Of a DNA stretch of 64,000 nucleotides, positions 27,206 to 36,009 are shown one piece after another (position 1 is the first letter of the stretch; each line of letters begins with the position of its first letter). The notes beneath the pieces were generated by a model, which saw nothing but the letters and a program-made list of their open reading frames with translations, searched no databases and was not told the origin of the DNA. Location: the NCBI GenBank assembly GCA_023429135.1, contig JAEYWD010000024.1, positions 243,496 to 307,495 on the forward strand, given 5' to 3'. Made by a program: the position numbers and the translations under genes. The DNA is from Bacteroidota bacterium. Its GTDB lineage: Bacteria > Bacteroidota > Bacteroidia > Bacteroidales > JAAUTT01.

Positions 27206-28705
27206 TCAATTTGAGGATTTACCGACCTTCCTTATCTGGCTTACAGCCGATTTAAGAACTGTGATCATCCCAACATCTTTCAATAAGATAAAAGCAAATA
27301 CCATCAAAATTGAATTAAAGGTAACCAGCCGAAGAGGAACGGAATGAATTGGTAACAGTAATATTGCTGCGGTAAAAATAACAGCCAGCATCAAATATTT
27401 TAATAATCGGCCAGTTTCGTAAGGTATAGGATAGTATTTTCTTCCCCATAAATAGCAAAAGATGGTCATGATAAAGTAACTGGCCAGATGTCCCGATGCG
27501 CCTGCAATAATTCCAAAGGCAGGTACAAACAGCAGGTTGGCAGCTATGGTAATAAGCGCCCCAATACCAACTATATAAGCACCGTACATAGTTTTGCCGG
27601 CAAGTTTATACCACGACGACAAATAGGTGTATATCCCAAGAAAAACATTCGAAAAAAGAAGAATGGGCACAATGTACAGGCCTGTCCAGTATTCTTTTCC
27701 GATAAAATATTTGAGAATATCGAGATTAGCAAGCGAGCCCAGGTAAATAATAAGAATGAAAGCCGTGAAATAATTAAGGATTCGGGAGAATACCACGCGG
27801 GAGTCCTTCTCCTTTTCGTAATTGAAAAAGAAAGGTTCCGCAGCAAAGCGAAAAGTCTGGATAAAAAGAACCAACACCACTGCCAATTTAAAATTGGCAC
27901 CGTAAATACCCAGTTGTTCCATTGCATTAACATTTTCGGGAAGCAGATGCTTTATGAGTATACGGTCGAGCGCTTCGTTGATACTTCCTGCAAAACCAGC
28001 AAACAATAGGGGAAGGGAATAGGCCAGTATTGTCTTCAGCATTTTGAAGTCAACCCCTCCTTTAAACGAAATAAGCGGAGACAAGATTAACAGCGTAATG
28101 GAACTTGCCACCAGGTTTGAAATAAAGATATAACCAAGACCAATAGCAGGATTATATAGCCACACCGGTAATTGGTGCCCATGGTGAATGAGCCATGGGA
28201 AGAATACAATGAACAAAAGATTTAAAACTACGCTAATCCCAACATTTATCAACTTAATGGATGCAAACTTAAAAGCTTTGTTCTGCTTGCGCAGTTTTAC
28301 AAAAGGTATTGCACAAATGGCGTCAATGGAAATAATGAGGCCAAAAATCCAGACATATTCAGGGTTGCTTTGGTAGCCTAGTGCGCTGGCAATTGGCGAG
28401 GCAAACAATATAGTTGCAATTGCAAATATTAACGAGCTTGTGAGTATGGAGGTGAGTATGGTACTATAAATCTTGTCGGCATTCACACTGTCCTGGCTGA
28501 ATTTGAAAAAAGCAGTTTCCATGCCATAGGTGAGCAGAATGTTGAGTACAATTACGTAAGCGTAAAGCTCTGTCACAACCCCATACTCCTCAGCCGGGAA
28601 AAACCATGTATACAGTGGCACTAACAAAAAAGAAAGGAATTTCGGAACAATGGTACTTAGGCCGTAAACTATAGTTTGCCCGGCTAATTGCTTTATAGGT
28701 TTCAA
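27206..28705 (-). CDS. polysaccharide flippase (Wzx/MOP superfamily)
   Basis: The 499-residue membrane protein has about 12-14 hydrophobic helices and the typical N-terminus of the family (LAGQTIVYGLSTIVPKFLSF, then LLVPLYT). It should move lipid-linked oligosaccharide across the inner membrane for surface polysaccharide or O-antigen. The start codon is TTG; no in-frame ATG is close, and the first residues match the family's usual start. No glycosyltransferases are adjacent, so the substrate is not indicated. A second, unrelated-looking flippase is encoded at 60860-62224. Confidence 0.88.
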   Translation of the reverse strand: MKPIKQLAGQTIVYGLSTIVPKFLSFLLVPLYTWFFPAEEYGVVTELYAYVIVLNILLTYGMETAFFKFSQDSVNADKIYSTILTSILTSSLIFAIATILFASPIASALGYQSNPEYVWIFGLIISIDAICAIPFVKLRKQNKAFKFASIKLINVGISVVLNLLFIVFFPWLIHHGHQLPVWLYNPAIGLGYIFISNLVASSITLLILSPLISFKGGVDFKMLKTILAYSLPLLFAGFAGSINEALDRILIKHLLPENVNAMEQLGIYGANFKLAVVLVLFIQTFRFAAEPFFFNYEKEKDSRVVFSRILNYFTAFILIIYLGSLANLDILKYFIGKEYWTGLYIVPILLFSNVFLGIYTYLSSWYKLAGKTMYGAYIVGIGALITIAANLLFVPAFGIIAGASGHLASYFIMTIFCYLWGRKYYPIPYETGRLLKYLMLAVIFTAAILLLPIHSVPLRLVTFNSILMVFAFILLKDVGMITVLKSAVSQIRKVGKSSN

Positions 28706-28787
28706 AATGCGATGTTTTAGAGAAATAATATGAACAGCAAAGTTATATATTGTTAGGGAGGAAAATAAAAAATGTTTGAAATCTTAA

Positions 28788-28821
28788 TTTTGTTTCCGTT
28801 TTGGAAACTTTCATATATTTG
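28788..28821 (+). promoter_or_regulatory. promoter and operator of the higBA module
   Basis: A -33 TTTTG (28788-28792) and a perfect -7 TATATTTG (28814-28821) match the Bacteroidota promoter form. Between them lies a dyad, GTTTCC-GTTTT-GGAAAC (28792-28808), placed where a HigA/HigB complex would repress. The higB ATG follows 17 bases after the -7 box. Confidence 0.7.
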
Positions 28822-28838
28822 TTGAACAAAACACATGT

Positions 28839-29132
28839 ATGCACATCGTCAAACTTAAAACATTACAGGAATTTTGGCAGAAGCATCCTGATTGTAAGCA
28901 AAGTTTGCTTACATGGTTTAAAATAATAAAGCATTCTTCGTTTAAAAATGCTTATGAACTAAAATTGGTTTTTCCGTATGTCAGCGTATTAAACGATAAT
29001 CGAATAGTTTTTAACATTAAAGGAAATAGTTATCGGTTAATAGTAAAATTTAATTTCAGTGAAGGACGGGCTTTTATCCGGTTTGTTGGGACACACACTG
29101 AGTATGATAATATTAATGCCAATACAATATGA
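28839..29132 (+). CDS. higB: HigB-type mRNA interferase toxin
   Basis: The 97-residue protein matches the HigB toxin family: an early W/F-xx-HP segment (EFWQKHPDCKQSLLTWF), a VFNIKGNSYRLIVKF strand core, and FIRFVGTHTEYD near the end. Such toxins cut mRNA at the ribosome. The stop overlaps the antitoxin start (ATGA), and the toxin-first order is the hallmark of HigBA. Length is normal and nothing appears broken. Confidence 0.9.
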   Translation: MHIVKLKTLQEFWQKHPDCKQSLLTWFKIIKHSSFKNAYELKLVFPYVSVLNDNRIVFNIKGNSYRLIVKFNFSEGRAFIRFVGTHTEYDNINANTI

Positions 29133-29500
29133 ACTGGACAGTTTTGAAAAAAGAAAATGAATATGAAAAAGCGCTGGAGCGTTTAGAAGCAATTTTTGAT
29201 GCTATAACGGGTACACCTGAAGGTGATGAAGCTGAGCTTTTGGCCATATTAATTGAAAAGTACGAGGAAGCTCATTACCCTATGCCTGAACCAGACCCTA
29301 TTGAAGCAGTAAAATTTGTAATGGAACAAACAGCTCTTAAGCCTAAAGATTTGGTTGGTTTACTTGGGAACAAAGCAAGTGTTTCCAGGGTTCTTAATCG
29401 TAAGCGTCCCTTAAATCTTGAGATGATAAGAAATCTACACGACAGATTTAAAATCCCTTATGAGGTTTTGATGCCCAAATATGAAACCGATGGCAATTGA
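29129..29500 (+). CDS. higA: HigA-type antitoxin with XRE-like helix-turn-helix
   Basis: The 123-residue protein has an N-terminal helical region and a C-terminal helix-turn-helix (KPKDLVGLLGNKASVSRVLN, then RPLNLEMIRNLHDRFKIPYE). It should neutralise HigB and repress the shared promoter through the dyad at 28792-28808. It overlaps higB by 4 bases and ends before a strong terminator. Confidence 0.9.
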   Translation: MNWTVLKKENEYEKALERLEAIFDAITGTPEGDEAELLAILIEKYEEAHYPMPEPDPIEAVKFVMEQTALKPKDLVGLLGNKASVSRVLNRKRPLNLEMIRNLHDRFKIPYEVLMPKYETDGN

Positions 29501-29516
29501 TACTAATATTTAAATC

Positions 29517-29563
29517 AGGTGCTTAGGCTGTAGATTTGGTTTCTTAGAGCCTAAACACCTTTT
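29517..29563. terminator. bidirectional terminator between higA and the acyl-CoA synthetase gene
   Basis: AGGTGcTTAGGCT pairs with AGCCTAAaCACCT around a long T-rich loop, followed by TTTT. It lies between the 3' ends of convergent genes and can serve both. Confidence 0.75.
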
Positions 29564-29576
29564 GGCCAAACAGCTC

Positions 29577-31217
29577 TTATGCAGTCTTAATTTTTGCTAC
29601 ATCTTCCAATCCCAGTTCCTTGATGGAAACTTCTCGCATCTCAACTTTGCGGATCTTGCCCGATACAGTCATTGGAAATTCCTGCACAAACTTCCAGTAG
29701 CGTGGGATTTTGAAGGTAGCAATCTGTCCACGGCAGTAAGCATCAAAATCAGCTTCGGTTAAATCATAGCCATCTTTCATCTTTATCCAGGCCATCACTT
29801 CCTCGCCATACTTCAGGCTGGGAACGCCAATTATCTGAACGTTTTCAACGGCTTCGTGCATCATCAGGAACTCTTCGATTTCGAGCGGTGCAATGTTTTC
29901 ACCGCCACGAATGATAAGGTCCTTGATGCGGCCAACAATTTTCACATATCCTTCCTCATCCATCACACCAAGGTCGCCTGTATGCATCCAGCGGTTCTTG
30001 TCGAGAACGGAGGATGTATCTTCGGGGGCATCCCAATATCCAAGCATAACAGAGTAACCACGGGTACAAATTTCACCTTGTTCTCCGCGGGGTACAATGG
30101 CTCCATTTTCGGGATTGATGATTTTTATTTCCACATGAGGGTGAACAGTACCAACAGTACTTACCCTTTTTTCAAGCGGATCATCTGCAAAACTTTGTGT
30201 CGAAACCGGCGAAGTCTCAGTCATACCGTAGCAAACAGTAATCTCGGTCATATTCATTTTAGCCTGCACCTGTTTCATGGTTTCAATGGGGCAGGGTGAA
30301 CCGGCCATAATGCCGGTGCGAAGTGTCGAAAAATCGAACCTTGAAAAGCTCGGATGCTCCAACTCGGCAATAAACATGGTGGGAACTCCATAAAGGGCTG
30401 TGCATTTTTCATCCTGAACGGCCTGCATTACCGACTCAGGTTCGAAAATTTCGCCGGGTACAACCATACACGATCCATGAGTGATACAAGCTAGGTTAGC
30501 CAATACCATTCCGAAGCAATGGTAAAAAGGTACAGGAATACAAACCCGGTCCTTCTCTGAGTAAAACATGCGTTCGCCAATAAAAAATCCGTTGTTCAGG
30601 ATATTATGGTGCGAAAGGGTAGCTCCTTTGGGATGACCTGTTGTACCCGATGTATACTGTATATTGATAGGATCGTCGAATTGCAGCGAAAGCTCGCGGG
30701 CACGTAGCTCTTCATCGGAGACTTTTTTACCGGCCGCAATAAACTTTTCCCAATCGCGCTCCATAATTATGGTACGCTTGGGATATTGACATTCGGGACG
30801 AACTTTATTGAGAATATCTACATAATCTGTCTTACGGAAATAGTGCGAGGCAATCAAGAAATCCATTTTACACTGCTCGAGCACATACTTAAGGTTATGT
30901 GCTTTAAAAGCAGGATTAATATTCACCATAATAGCACCCATACGGGCTGTGGCAAATTGTACAAGCACCCACTCGTAGCGGTTGGCTGCCCAAATACCAA
31001 CACGGTCGCCACGTTTTATTCCAAAAGCCATCAGCGATTTGGCGACATCGCCTACCTGGTCCCATAACTCTTTATAAGTTGCACGGTAACCCTGGCTAAC
31101 CACCACGAGGGCTTCACAATCACCATACTTTTCAACGGTTTGTCTCAGGGATTCTCCAATGGTATCACCTTTCAGCGGAATATCGCTAACGCCATGGCTA
31201 TACGATAACTTTGTCAT
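29577..31217 (-). CDS. AMP-dependent acyl-CoA synthetase (FadD-like)
   Basis: The protein (546 residues from the ATG at 31217) activates a carboxylic acid to its CoA thioester via an acyl-adenylate. It has the adenylate-forming motifs YTSGTTGHPKG, CYGMTETSP, WMHTGDLG and the C-terminal GRIKDLIIRGGENI, followed by the lysine in VSGKIRK. A longer frame begins at a GTG at 31247, but the ATG gives a better start (MTKLSYSHG). Medium- or long-chain fatty acids are the likely substrate by overall similarity. The gene is monocistronic and faces the higBA module. Confidence 0.9.
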   Translation of the reverse strand: MTKLSYSHGVSDIPLKGDTIGESLRQTVEKYGDCEALVVVSQGYRATYKELWDQVGDVAKSLMAFGIKRGDRVGIWAANRYEWVLVQFATARMGAIMVNINPAFKAHNLKYVLEQCKMDFLIASHYFRKTDYVDILNKVRPECQYPKRTIIMERDWEKFIAAGKKVSDEELRARELSLQFDDPINIQYTSGTTGHPKGATLSHHNILNNGFFIGERMFYSEKDRVCIPVPFYHCFGMVLANLACITHGSCMVVPGEIFEPESVMQAVQDEKCTALYGVPTMFIAELEHPSFSRFDFSTLRTGIMAGSPCPIETMKQVQAKMNMTEITVCYGMTETSPVSTQSFADDPLEKRVSTVGTVHPHVEIKIINPENGAIVPRGEQGEICTRGYSVMLGYWDAPEDTSSVLDKNRWMHTGDLGVMDEEGYVKIVGRIKDLIIRGGENIAPLEIEEFLMMHEAVENVQIIGVPSLKYGEEVMAWIKMKDGYDLTEADFDAYCRGQIATFKIPRYWKFVQEFPMTVSGKIRKVEMREVSIKELGLEDVAKIKTA

Positions 31218-31611
31218 TTTAGGTTTTTTAAGGTTAAAAATTTCCACATCTTCAAAAATGGAAAATGTGTTTTATAACAACTTTCAAAGAAAAAGATTTT
31301 TTTAAGCCATTGATCAGTTTTGGTTGATTTTTTTCAGAGAGAAGGGTGAATTGCTATTAATTTAGAATGAATATGAAAAACAGGTAAAAGCTGCTTGGGC
31401 TCGGTTATGTTGCATAGCCAAAAAAGCAGTGTGGCAATTGTTTGTGTTAGGAATGTGAGTAAATACTTTGTCGTAAGGGTTTTTCGGGAGCGCACCCTCA
31501 GGTTTTCTTTGCTAAGAAGATGAAATCCAATTAATATTATCATTTAAAGCATCTTGGGTTTTATCGGTCTAAATTTCATATCTTTCCACGTGAAAAAATA
31601 ATCATTGAATT
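31218..31611. other. 394-base divergent intergenic region
   Basis: No gene is visible. The region separates the acyl-CoA synthetase gene (minus) from the WYL regulator gene (plus). A -7-like TATCTTTC at 31579-31586, with TTG 22 bases upstream, fits a promoter for the regulator. A weak dyad (GGTTATG-TTG-CATAGCC) lies near 31404-31420. Confidence 0.4.
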
Positions 31612-32562
31612 GTGAACCGTATCGACCGCGTATCTGCCATTCTTATTCAGCTTCAGAGTAAGAAGTTTGTCACTGCCGAAGAAATTGCGGCCCGTTTCGA
31701 AATCAGTAAACGTACCGCTTACCGCGATCTGAAAGCTCTGGAAGAAGCCGGCGTACCCGTGGGTGCCGAACCGGGGAAAGGATACTTTTTAATCGACGGT
31801 TATCATCTGCCTCCTGTAATGTTCACAACCAGTGAAGCATCGTCGTTGCTTACGGCCGAGAAAATTATTGAGAAAATTGCCGATAAATCAGTAAACGAGC
31901 AGTATAAATCGGCCATGTACAAAATCAAAGCTGTTCTTCCTGAAAAGGAAAAACATTACCTCGACAGGCTCGATACCAATATTGAAGTTTTTCATTATGC
32001 ACCTAAAGTTGCACCCGAAGCTCCCAATAACTACATCCTGGACGTGCAGCAGTCACTCGTCAGTAAAAAGGTTTTGAAGATAGATTATCGTGCCGGATAT
32101 AACGAGGAACTTGTGCGCGATCGCCTGGTTGAGCCTGTTGGCTTATGTTTTTACAGCATGGGCTGGCATCTGATAGGATATTGCCGATATCGCAACGACT
32201 ATCGCGATTTCAGGCTCGACCGTATTTATAAGCTTTCAGCAACCGACGAAACCTATAATCCCCGTGAAATAAAGTCTGTAAAGGATTTTTTCAGCCAGAT
32301 GCAAAGTTCCTATGAACTGGAACAAGTCACAGTCCGCTTCCCGAAAGTTGAGGCTAAACTTATCCAAACCACACGTTATTACTACGGATTTATTGGAGAA
32401 GAAGAAAAGGAAAATTATGTTGATCTCAATTTTGTGGTGAACGATCAGGATTATTTTATTCGATGGCTGATGATGTATTCGGATGTTGTTGAGGTGGTTA
32501 CACCTCAAAAGTTCAAAGATGCTTTTGCTGATTTTATAAAATCTGTAAAAAATCGCTTTTAG
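31612..32562 (+). CDS. YafY-type transcription regulator (HTH and WYL domains)
   Basis: The 316-residue protein has an N-terminal winged helix (VTAEEIAARFEISKRTAYRD) and a WYL domain (VGLCFYSMGWHLIGYCRY, then RDFRLDRI) expected to sense a ligand. Initiation is at GTG (31612), about 25 bases after a -7-like box. The two small genes downstream (GyrI-like domain and membrane protein) may be targets; this is inference from order. The position 394 bases from the divergent acyl-CoA synthetase gene also allows autoregulation there. Confidence 0.9.
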   Translation: MNRIDRVSAILIQLQSKKFVTAEEIAARFEISKRTAYRDLKALEEAGVPVGAEPGKGYFLIDGYHLPPVMFTTSEASSLLTAEKIIEKIADKSVNEQYKSAMYKIKAVLPEKEKHYLDRLDTNIEVFHYAPKVAPEAPNNYILDVQQSLVSKKVLKIDYRAGYNEELVRDRLVEPVGLCFYSMGWHLIGYCRYRNDYRDFRLDRIYKLSATDETYNPREIKSVKDFFSQMQSSYELEQVTVRFPKVEAKLIQTTRYYYGFIGEEEKENYVDLNFVVNDQDYFIRWLMMYSDVVEVVTPQKFKDAFADFIKSVKNRF

Positions 32563-32575
32563 AAAATTACTGTTG

Positions 32576-32636
32576 CCATAGGGTTGACACAACTGTTGTT
32601 TTTCTTTGCAGAGAAATTAAAAATCAACCCCTATGG
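32576..32636 (+). promoter_or_regulatory. inverted repeat flanking the promoter and start of the GyrI-like gene
   Basis: CCATAGGGTTGA (32576-32587) is complementary to TCAACCC(C)TATGG (32624-32636), with one extra base. The second arm contains the ATG at 32633. A -7-like TTTCTTTG lies between the arms at about 32601-32608. It could be an operator or, if the transcript starts upstream, a start-codon-sequestering hairpin. Confidence 0.5.
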
Positions 32637-33085
32637 AAATCAAATCTCAAAATGCCTTTACAGCATTAACCTTCTCGGTTCAGACCAACTTCGCGGGAAT
32701 ATTTCAGTATGTCCGGGTAAAGGCTGCTGAATTATATAAGGATGCTGTGGTAAACAACCTTGAAATAACCGGTCCTGTTTACTGGATCTATACCGGGATG
32801 GATGGTCATGCTGATACAGTTTTCACTCTTGACATTGCTCTTCCGGTAACCGCTCCTGCAAGCTATCATGGAAAATTTGACGTCAAAACTATTCCGGCGT
32901 TAAAATCTCTGGCAACTACTCACACAGGATCATGGGAAAGACTTCCTGAAACATACCATAACCTTTTTATGGAAACCGGAAAGCAGAATCTTACTCCCAA
33001 CGGGGTTTGCCGGGAAGTATACTTGCACATGGATTTTAATAACCCCGAAAATAACCTCACCGAAGTTCAGGTGGGGGTAAAATAG
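32633..33085 (+). CDS. GyrI-like (AraC effector-binding) domain protein
   Basis: The 150-residue protein has the fold signature of the GyrI/BmrR effector-binding family: an early beta-alpha region, VYWIYTGMDGHADTVF, a central FDVKTIPALKSLATTHTGSW and the closing VCREVYLHMDF. Stand-alone members bind small hydrophobic molecules or act as hydrolases. It follows the WYL regulator by 70 bases in the same direction. Substrate unknown. Confidence 0.8.
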   Translation: MEIKSQNAFTALTFSVQTNFAGIFQYVRVKAAELYKDAVVNNLEITGPVYWIYTGMDGHADTVFTLDIALPVTAPASYHGKFDVKTIPALKSLATTHTGSWERLPETYHNLFMETGKQNLTPNGVCREVYLHMDFNNPENNLTEVQVGVK

Positions 33086-33141
33086 ACGACTGACAGCAGA
33101 CCAGTCCTCAGCAAACCCGGTACAGTTGGTTGTCTTCTGTA

Positions 33142-33696
33142 TTGGCCGTGAACCGAGGTCTGTCGACCGTGGACTTCAATATTCTCTAACCTTAAATCAT
33201 CAAAACAATGAAAAAAATTTTTATCCCCGGCCTTGTTGCCGCCCTTGGATTATTTGCTGCCGGAATGCTTATCGGGTACCTCTTCCATTTGATGTTCCCT
33301 TCGGTAAGTGCCGAATACGAGAATTTTCAGATATTCCGCTCGTGGGACGACCCATTGATGTACATTTATTTTCTTCAACCTTTTCTGCTGGCTTTTGCTT
33401 TTGCCTGGGTTTGGGATAGAAGCAAAACACTTTTTAATGGAACTATCTGGAAAATTGCCTTCTACTTTTCGCTGGTGTACTGGTTTGTTGCTATCATTCC
33501 GGGAATGATCATGACACTTTCATCATTTAAAGTTTCAGTACTGATGACCATAACTTGGACGATCAGTGCTTTTTTCCAGGCTTGGGTAGCCATGCTGATA
33601 ATTATCAGAATGAATAAGTAAAGCCTCACCCCACCTAAGCACAAAATATGATCAATGTAATTTGGCCGTGGATAGAGGTCAGTCGTCTATGGACTT
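33142..33696. repeat. pair of 35-base imperfect direct repeats flanking a membrane-protein gene
   Basis: The copies lie at 33142-33176 and 33662-33696. Both begin TTGGCCGTG and end TGGACTT, and 28 of 35 positions match. They bracket the gene at 33208-33621. Each is embedded in longer degenerate GAC/GTC-rich sequence. Confidence 0.6.
33208..33621 (+). CDS. small four-helix membrane protein, unknown
   Basis: The 137-residue protein has about four hydrophobic segments (FIPGLVAALGLFAAGMLIGY; FLLAFAFAWVW; FYFSLVYWFVAIIPGMIM; and a final helix AFFQAWVAMLIII). No family is recognised with confidence. It lies between two copies of a 35-base direct repeat, downstream of the GyrI-like gene. Confidence 0.75.
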   Translation: MKKIFIPGLVAALGLFAAGMLIGYLFHLMFPSVSAEYENFQIFRSWDDPLMYIYFLQPFLLAFAFAWVWDRSKTLFNGTIWKIAFYFSLVYWFVAIIPGMIMTLSSFKVSVLMTITWTISAFFQAWVAMLIIIRMNK

Positions 33697-33830
33697 TTTA
33701 AGTCTTGTCAGGAATGTTTTTGGCTATTGTCTATAGCCTATCGACCTCTATTCGCTGTCGTCAGTGGTCCGACGTCTGTCGACCTGTTTTGGCCATCGAC
33801 TATGGACCATGGACCATCGACTAAATTGTT
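33697..33830. repeat. degenerate 7-base repeat tract
   Basis: The interval repeats variants of GGACCAT, CGACTAT and CGACCTG (for example near 33797-33820, GACTATGGACCATGGACC), with recognisable period near seven. It follows the second 35-base repeat and precedes the radical SAM gene. No gene is visible here. A -7-like TACCTTTA follows at 33830-33837. Confidence 0.5.
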
Positions 33831-33859
33831 ACCTTTATTTTCAAAACTGAAATCATTCA

Positions 33860-34732
33860 ATGACTCGTTTCATCCAGGCCAAAACCATTCTTTCGTCACT
33901 AAAGAAAGGAAGCGATCCTTATTTTGGCATTCGCTACAACATGAACCTTTACCGCGGATGCCAGCATGGTTGTATTTATTGCGATTCGCGTAGCAAATGC
34001 TATGGAATTGATAATTTCACCGACATCCAGGTGAAGGAAAACTCCCTGGAACTGCTCGAGAAAGAACTTCGCTCCAAACGCGAGAAAGACACCATTGGTT
34101 TTGGCAGTATGAACGATCCTTACATGCCAATTGAAAAAGAATTGATGCTATCACGCAAAGCCCTGGAAATTATTGCCAGGCATAAATTCCCTGTGCATCT
34201 GATCACCAAAAGCAACCTGGTTTGCCGCGATATGGATCTTTTAAAGGAAATCTCGAAGGTTTATGCGGCAGTTTCGGTTACCATAACTACCCCCAACGAT
34301 GTACTTTCACGACAGATAGAACCGGGAGCTCCATTGTCGTCAGCCAGGTTTGAAGCCATACGTAACCTTTCTTCGGCCGGGATTTACTGCGGTATAACGC
34401 TTATGCCTGTTTTACCCTATATTACAGATGACCCCCGAAACATTGAGCAGTTAGTTGTAAGAGCTAAAGAGGTTGGGGCTGGCTATATTTTAGGATCGAT
34501 GGGAATGACACTCCGCGAAGGTCAGCGGGAATATTATTACGAGCAGCTCGACAAAAAATTCCCTGGCCTGAAAGAGAATTACATGGTTCTATTTGGTCAC
34601 GATTATTCGTGCAACGTTCCCGAGCATATTAAACTCTGGAAACTCTTTCAGGAAACCTGCCGGAAAGTTGGACTTCCTTATTCAATGAAGTTTTATCTAC
34701 CCCGTAACCCGGTTCAACAATCATTATTTTGA
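33860..34732 (+). CDS. radical SAM protein (SPL-family-like)
   Basis: The 290-residue protein carries the radical SAM cluster motif C-x3-C-x2-C in YRGCQHGCIYCDSR near residue 33, and other features of the SplB-like group (GFGSMNDPYMPIEKE, HLITKSN, SVTITTPND). It should bind a 4Fe-4S cluster and use S-adenosylmethionine. The closest named family acts on DNA photoproducts, but many members are uncharacterised. The next gene follows after 6 bases, so the two form an operon. Confidence 0.85.
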   Translation: MTRFIQAKTILSSLKKGSDPYFGIRYNMNLYRGCQHGCIYCDSRSKCYGIDNFTDIQVKENSLELLEKELRSKREKDTIGFGSMNDPYMPIEKELMLSRKALEIIARHKFPVHLITKSNLVCRDMDLLKEISKVYAAVSVTITTPNDVLSRQIEPGAPLSSARFEAIRNLSSAGIYCGITLMPVLPYITDDPRNIEQLVVRAKEVGAGYILGSMGMTLREGQREYYYEQLDKKFPGLKENYMVLFGHDYSCNVPEHIKLWKLFQETCRKVGLPYSMKFYLPRNPVQQSLF

Positions 34733-34738
34733 TTTAGC

Positions 34739-35515
34739 ATGGAAAAGTTTATTCAGATTGACAAGTCAAATATCGATAAAGAGCATATCTGTTGTGCTTT
34801 TTCCGATAAGAAATGTGCTGAAAGCTACCACTTAAAAAAGGAATGGCTCAAAAAAGAGTTCGAAAACGGGTATGTTTTTCGGCGTATCGATGCCCGAGCC
34901 AAAGTTTTTATCGAATACGGACCTGCCGAAAAAGGCTGGGCTCCCGTTCAAGCTCCAGGTTATTTGCTGATAAATTGTTTTTGGGTCTCAGGACAGTATA
35001 AAGGCAAAGGATATGCAAAAGCTCTGTTAAACATGGCCTTGGACGATGCCAGGACACAAAATAAAAACGGTTTGGTAACCGTAGCAGGAACCAGTAAGTT
35101 TCATTTTATGAGCGACACCAAATGGCTCCTGAAGCATGGCTTCGAAACCGTTGAAAAAACCCTAGCAGGATTCAGTCTGCTGGTACTGAAATCAAAACCC
35201 GAAGCAGAGAATCCTTCATTTCATTCCGAATCCCGTCACGGGGTGTGTCCTGAAAGCAATGGTCTTGTAGTTTATTATTCCAATCGTTGCCCATTTTCGG
35301 AGTATCATGTAAGAACCAGTTTAGCTGAAACTTCAGCCAAAAGAGGTATTCCTTTGAAAATTATTAAACTGGAAACCATGGAACAAGCACAGCAGGCTCC
35401 TTCTCCAGCCACGATCTTCAGCTTGTTTTACAACGGGAAGTTTGTTACCACCGATCTAAGTGCCTGCCTCGACAGTCGCTTTGACAAAGTGATAAACGAA
35501 TTTCCCGGGCGGTGA
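34739..35515 (+). CDS. GNAT acetyltransferase with C-terminal YoaP domain
   Basis: The 258-residue protein has an N-terminal GNAT fold (acetyl-CoA loop QYKGKGYAKALLN) and a C-terminal YoaP-like domain (VVYYSNRCPFSEYHV and TIFSLFYNGKFVTTDL) with a thioredoxin-like look. The substrate is unknown. It follows the radical SAM gene by 6 bases and is probably co-transcribed with it. Confidence 0.85.
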   Translation: MEKFIQIDKSNIDKEHICCAFSDKKCAESYHLKKEWLKKEFENGYVFRRIDARAKVFIEYGPAEKGWAPVQAPGYLLINCFWVSGQYKGKGYAKALLNMALDDARTQNKNGLVTVAGTSKFHFMSDTKWLLKHGFETVEKTLAGFSLLVLKSKPEAENPSFHSESRHGVCPESNGLVVYYSNRCPFSEYHVRTSLAETSAKRGIPLKIIKLETMEQAQQAPSPATIFSLFYNGKFVTTDLSACLDSRFDKVINEFPGR

Positions 35516-35649
35516 GTTTTTAGAAAATAGGAATTTGCGAAATCATGAATATAATGAAGTCATCGAAGGTTTATGTATTTCCTAAAGCCTAATAGCTAAA
35601 ACCTAAACTCCTGAAAATTAATTTCAATAATTCAATAACAAATCAAATT
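35516..35649. other. intergenic region with degenerate CCTAAA repeats
   Basis: At about 35581-35612 the sequence repeats CCTAAAG, CCTAATA, GCTAAAA and CCTAAAC. It is a low-complexity tract of similar period to that at 33697-33830. No gene or clear promoter is visible. Confidence 0.4.
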
Positions 35650-36009
35650 ATGAACGCTGAAATTCTAAACAATCCCAAACTAATCTCCTATTGTGGCTTA
35701 TACTGTCCGGCCTGTTACAAGTATTTAAACGGTAAATGTCCCGGATGCCAAAAAAACGAGAAGGCCGGCTGGTGCAAAGTCCGTACCTGCAACATACAGC
35801 ATGGCTATGCAAGTTGTGCCGATTGTCAGGAATTTTCTAATGCCATGGATTGCAAAAAGTTCAACAATCCCATTTCCAAAATTTTCGCTCTGGTATTTAA
35901 ATCCGACCGCCCTGCTAGTTTAAGGTTTATTAAGGTAAATGGGTACGAGGCTTATGCTGCCTATATGACCGAAAACAAACTTCAGGTAATTAAAAAGCAA
36001 AAAAAATGA
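35650..36009 (+). CDS. DUF3795 cysteine-rich protein
   Basis: The 119-residue protein has 13 cysteines in the DUF3795 pattern, starting YCGLYCPACYKY, then CPGCQ, WCKVRTC and CADCQEF. The spacing suggests metal or Fe-S binding, but no function is established for the family. Its stop overlaps the next start (ATGA), so the two are coupled. Confidence 0.85.
   Translation: MNAEILNNPKLISYCGLYCPACYKYLNGKCPGCQKNEKAGWCKVRTCNIQHGYASCADCQEFSNAMDCKKFNNPISKIFALVFKSDRPASLRFIKVNGYEAYAAYMTENKLQVIKKQKK

Noticed and set aside
33727..33993. 88-codon plus frame before the radical SAM gene
   Set aside because: It runs through the degenerate repeat tract and overlaps the radical SAM gene in another frame.
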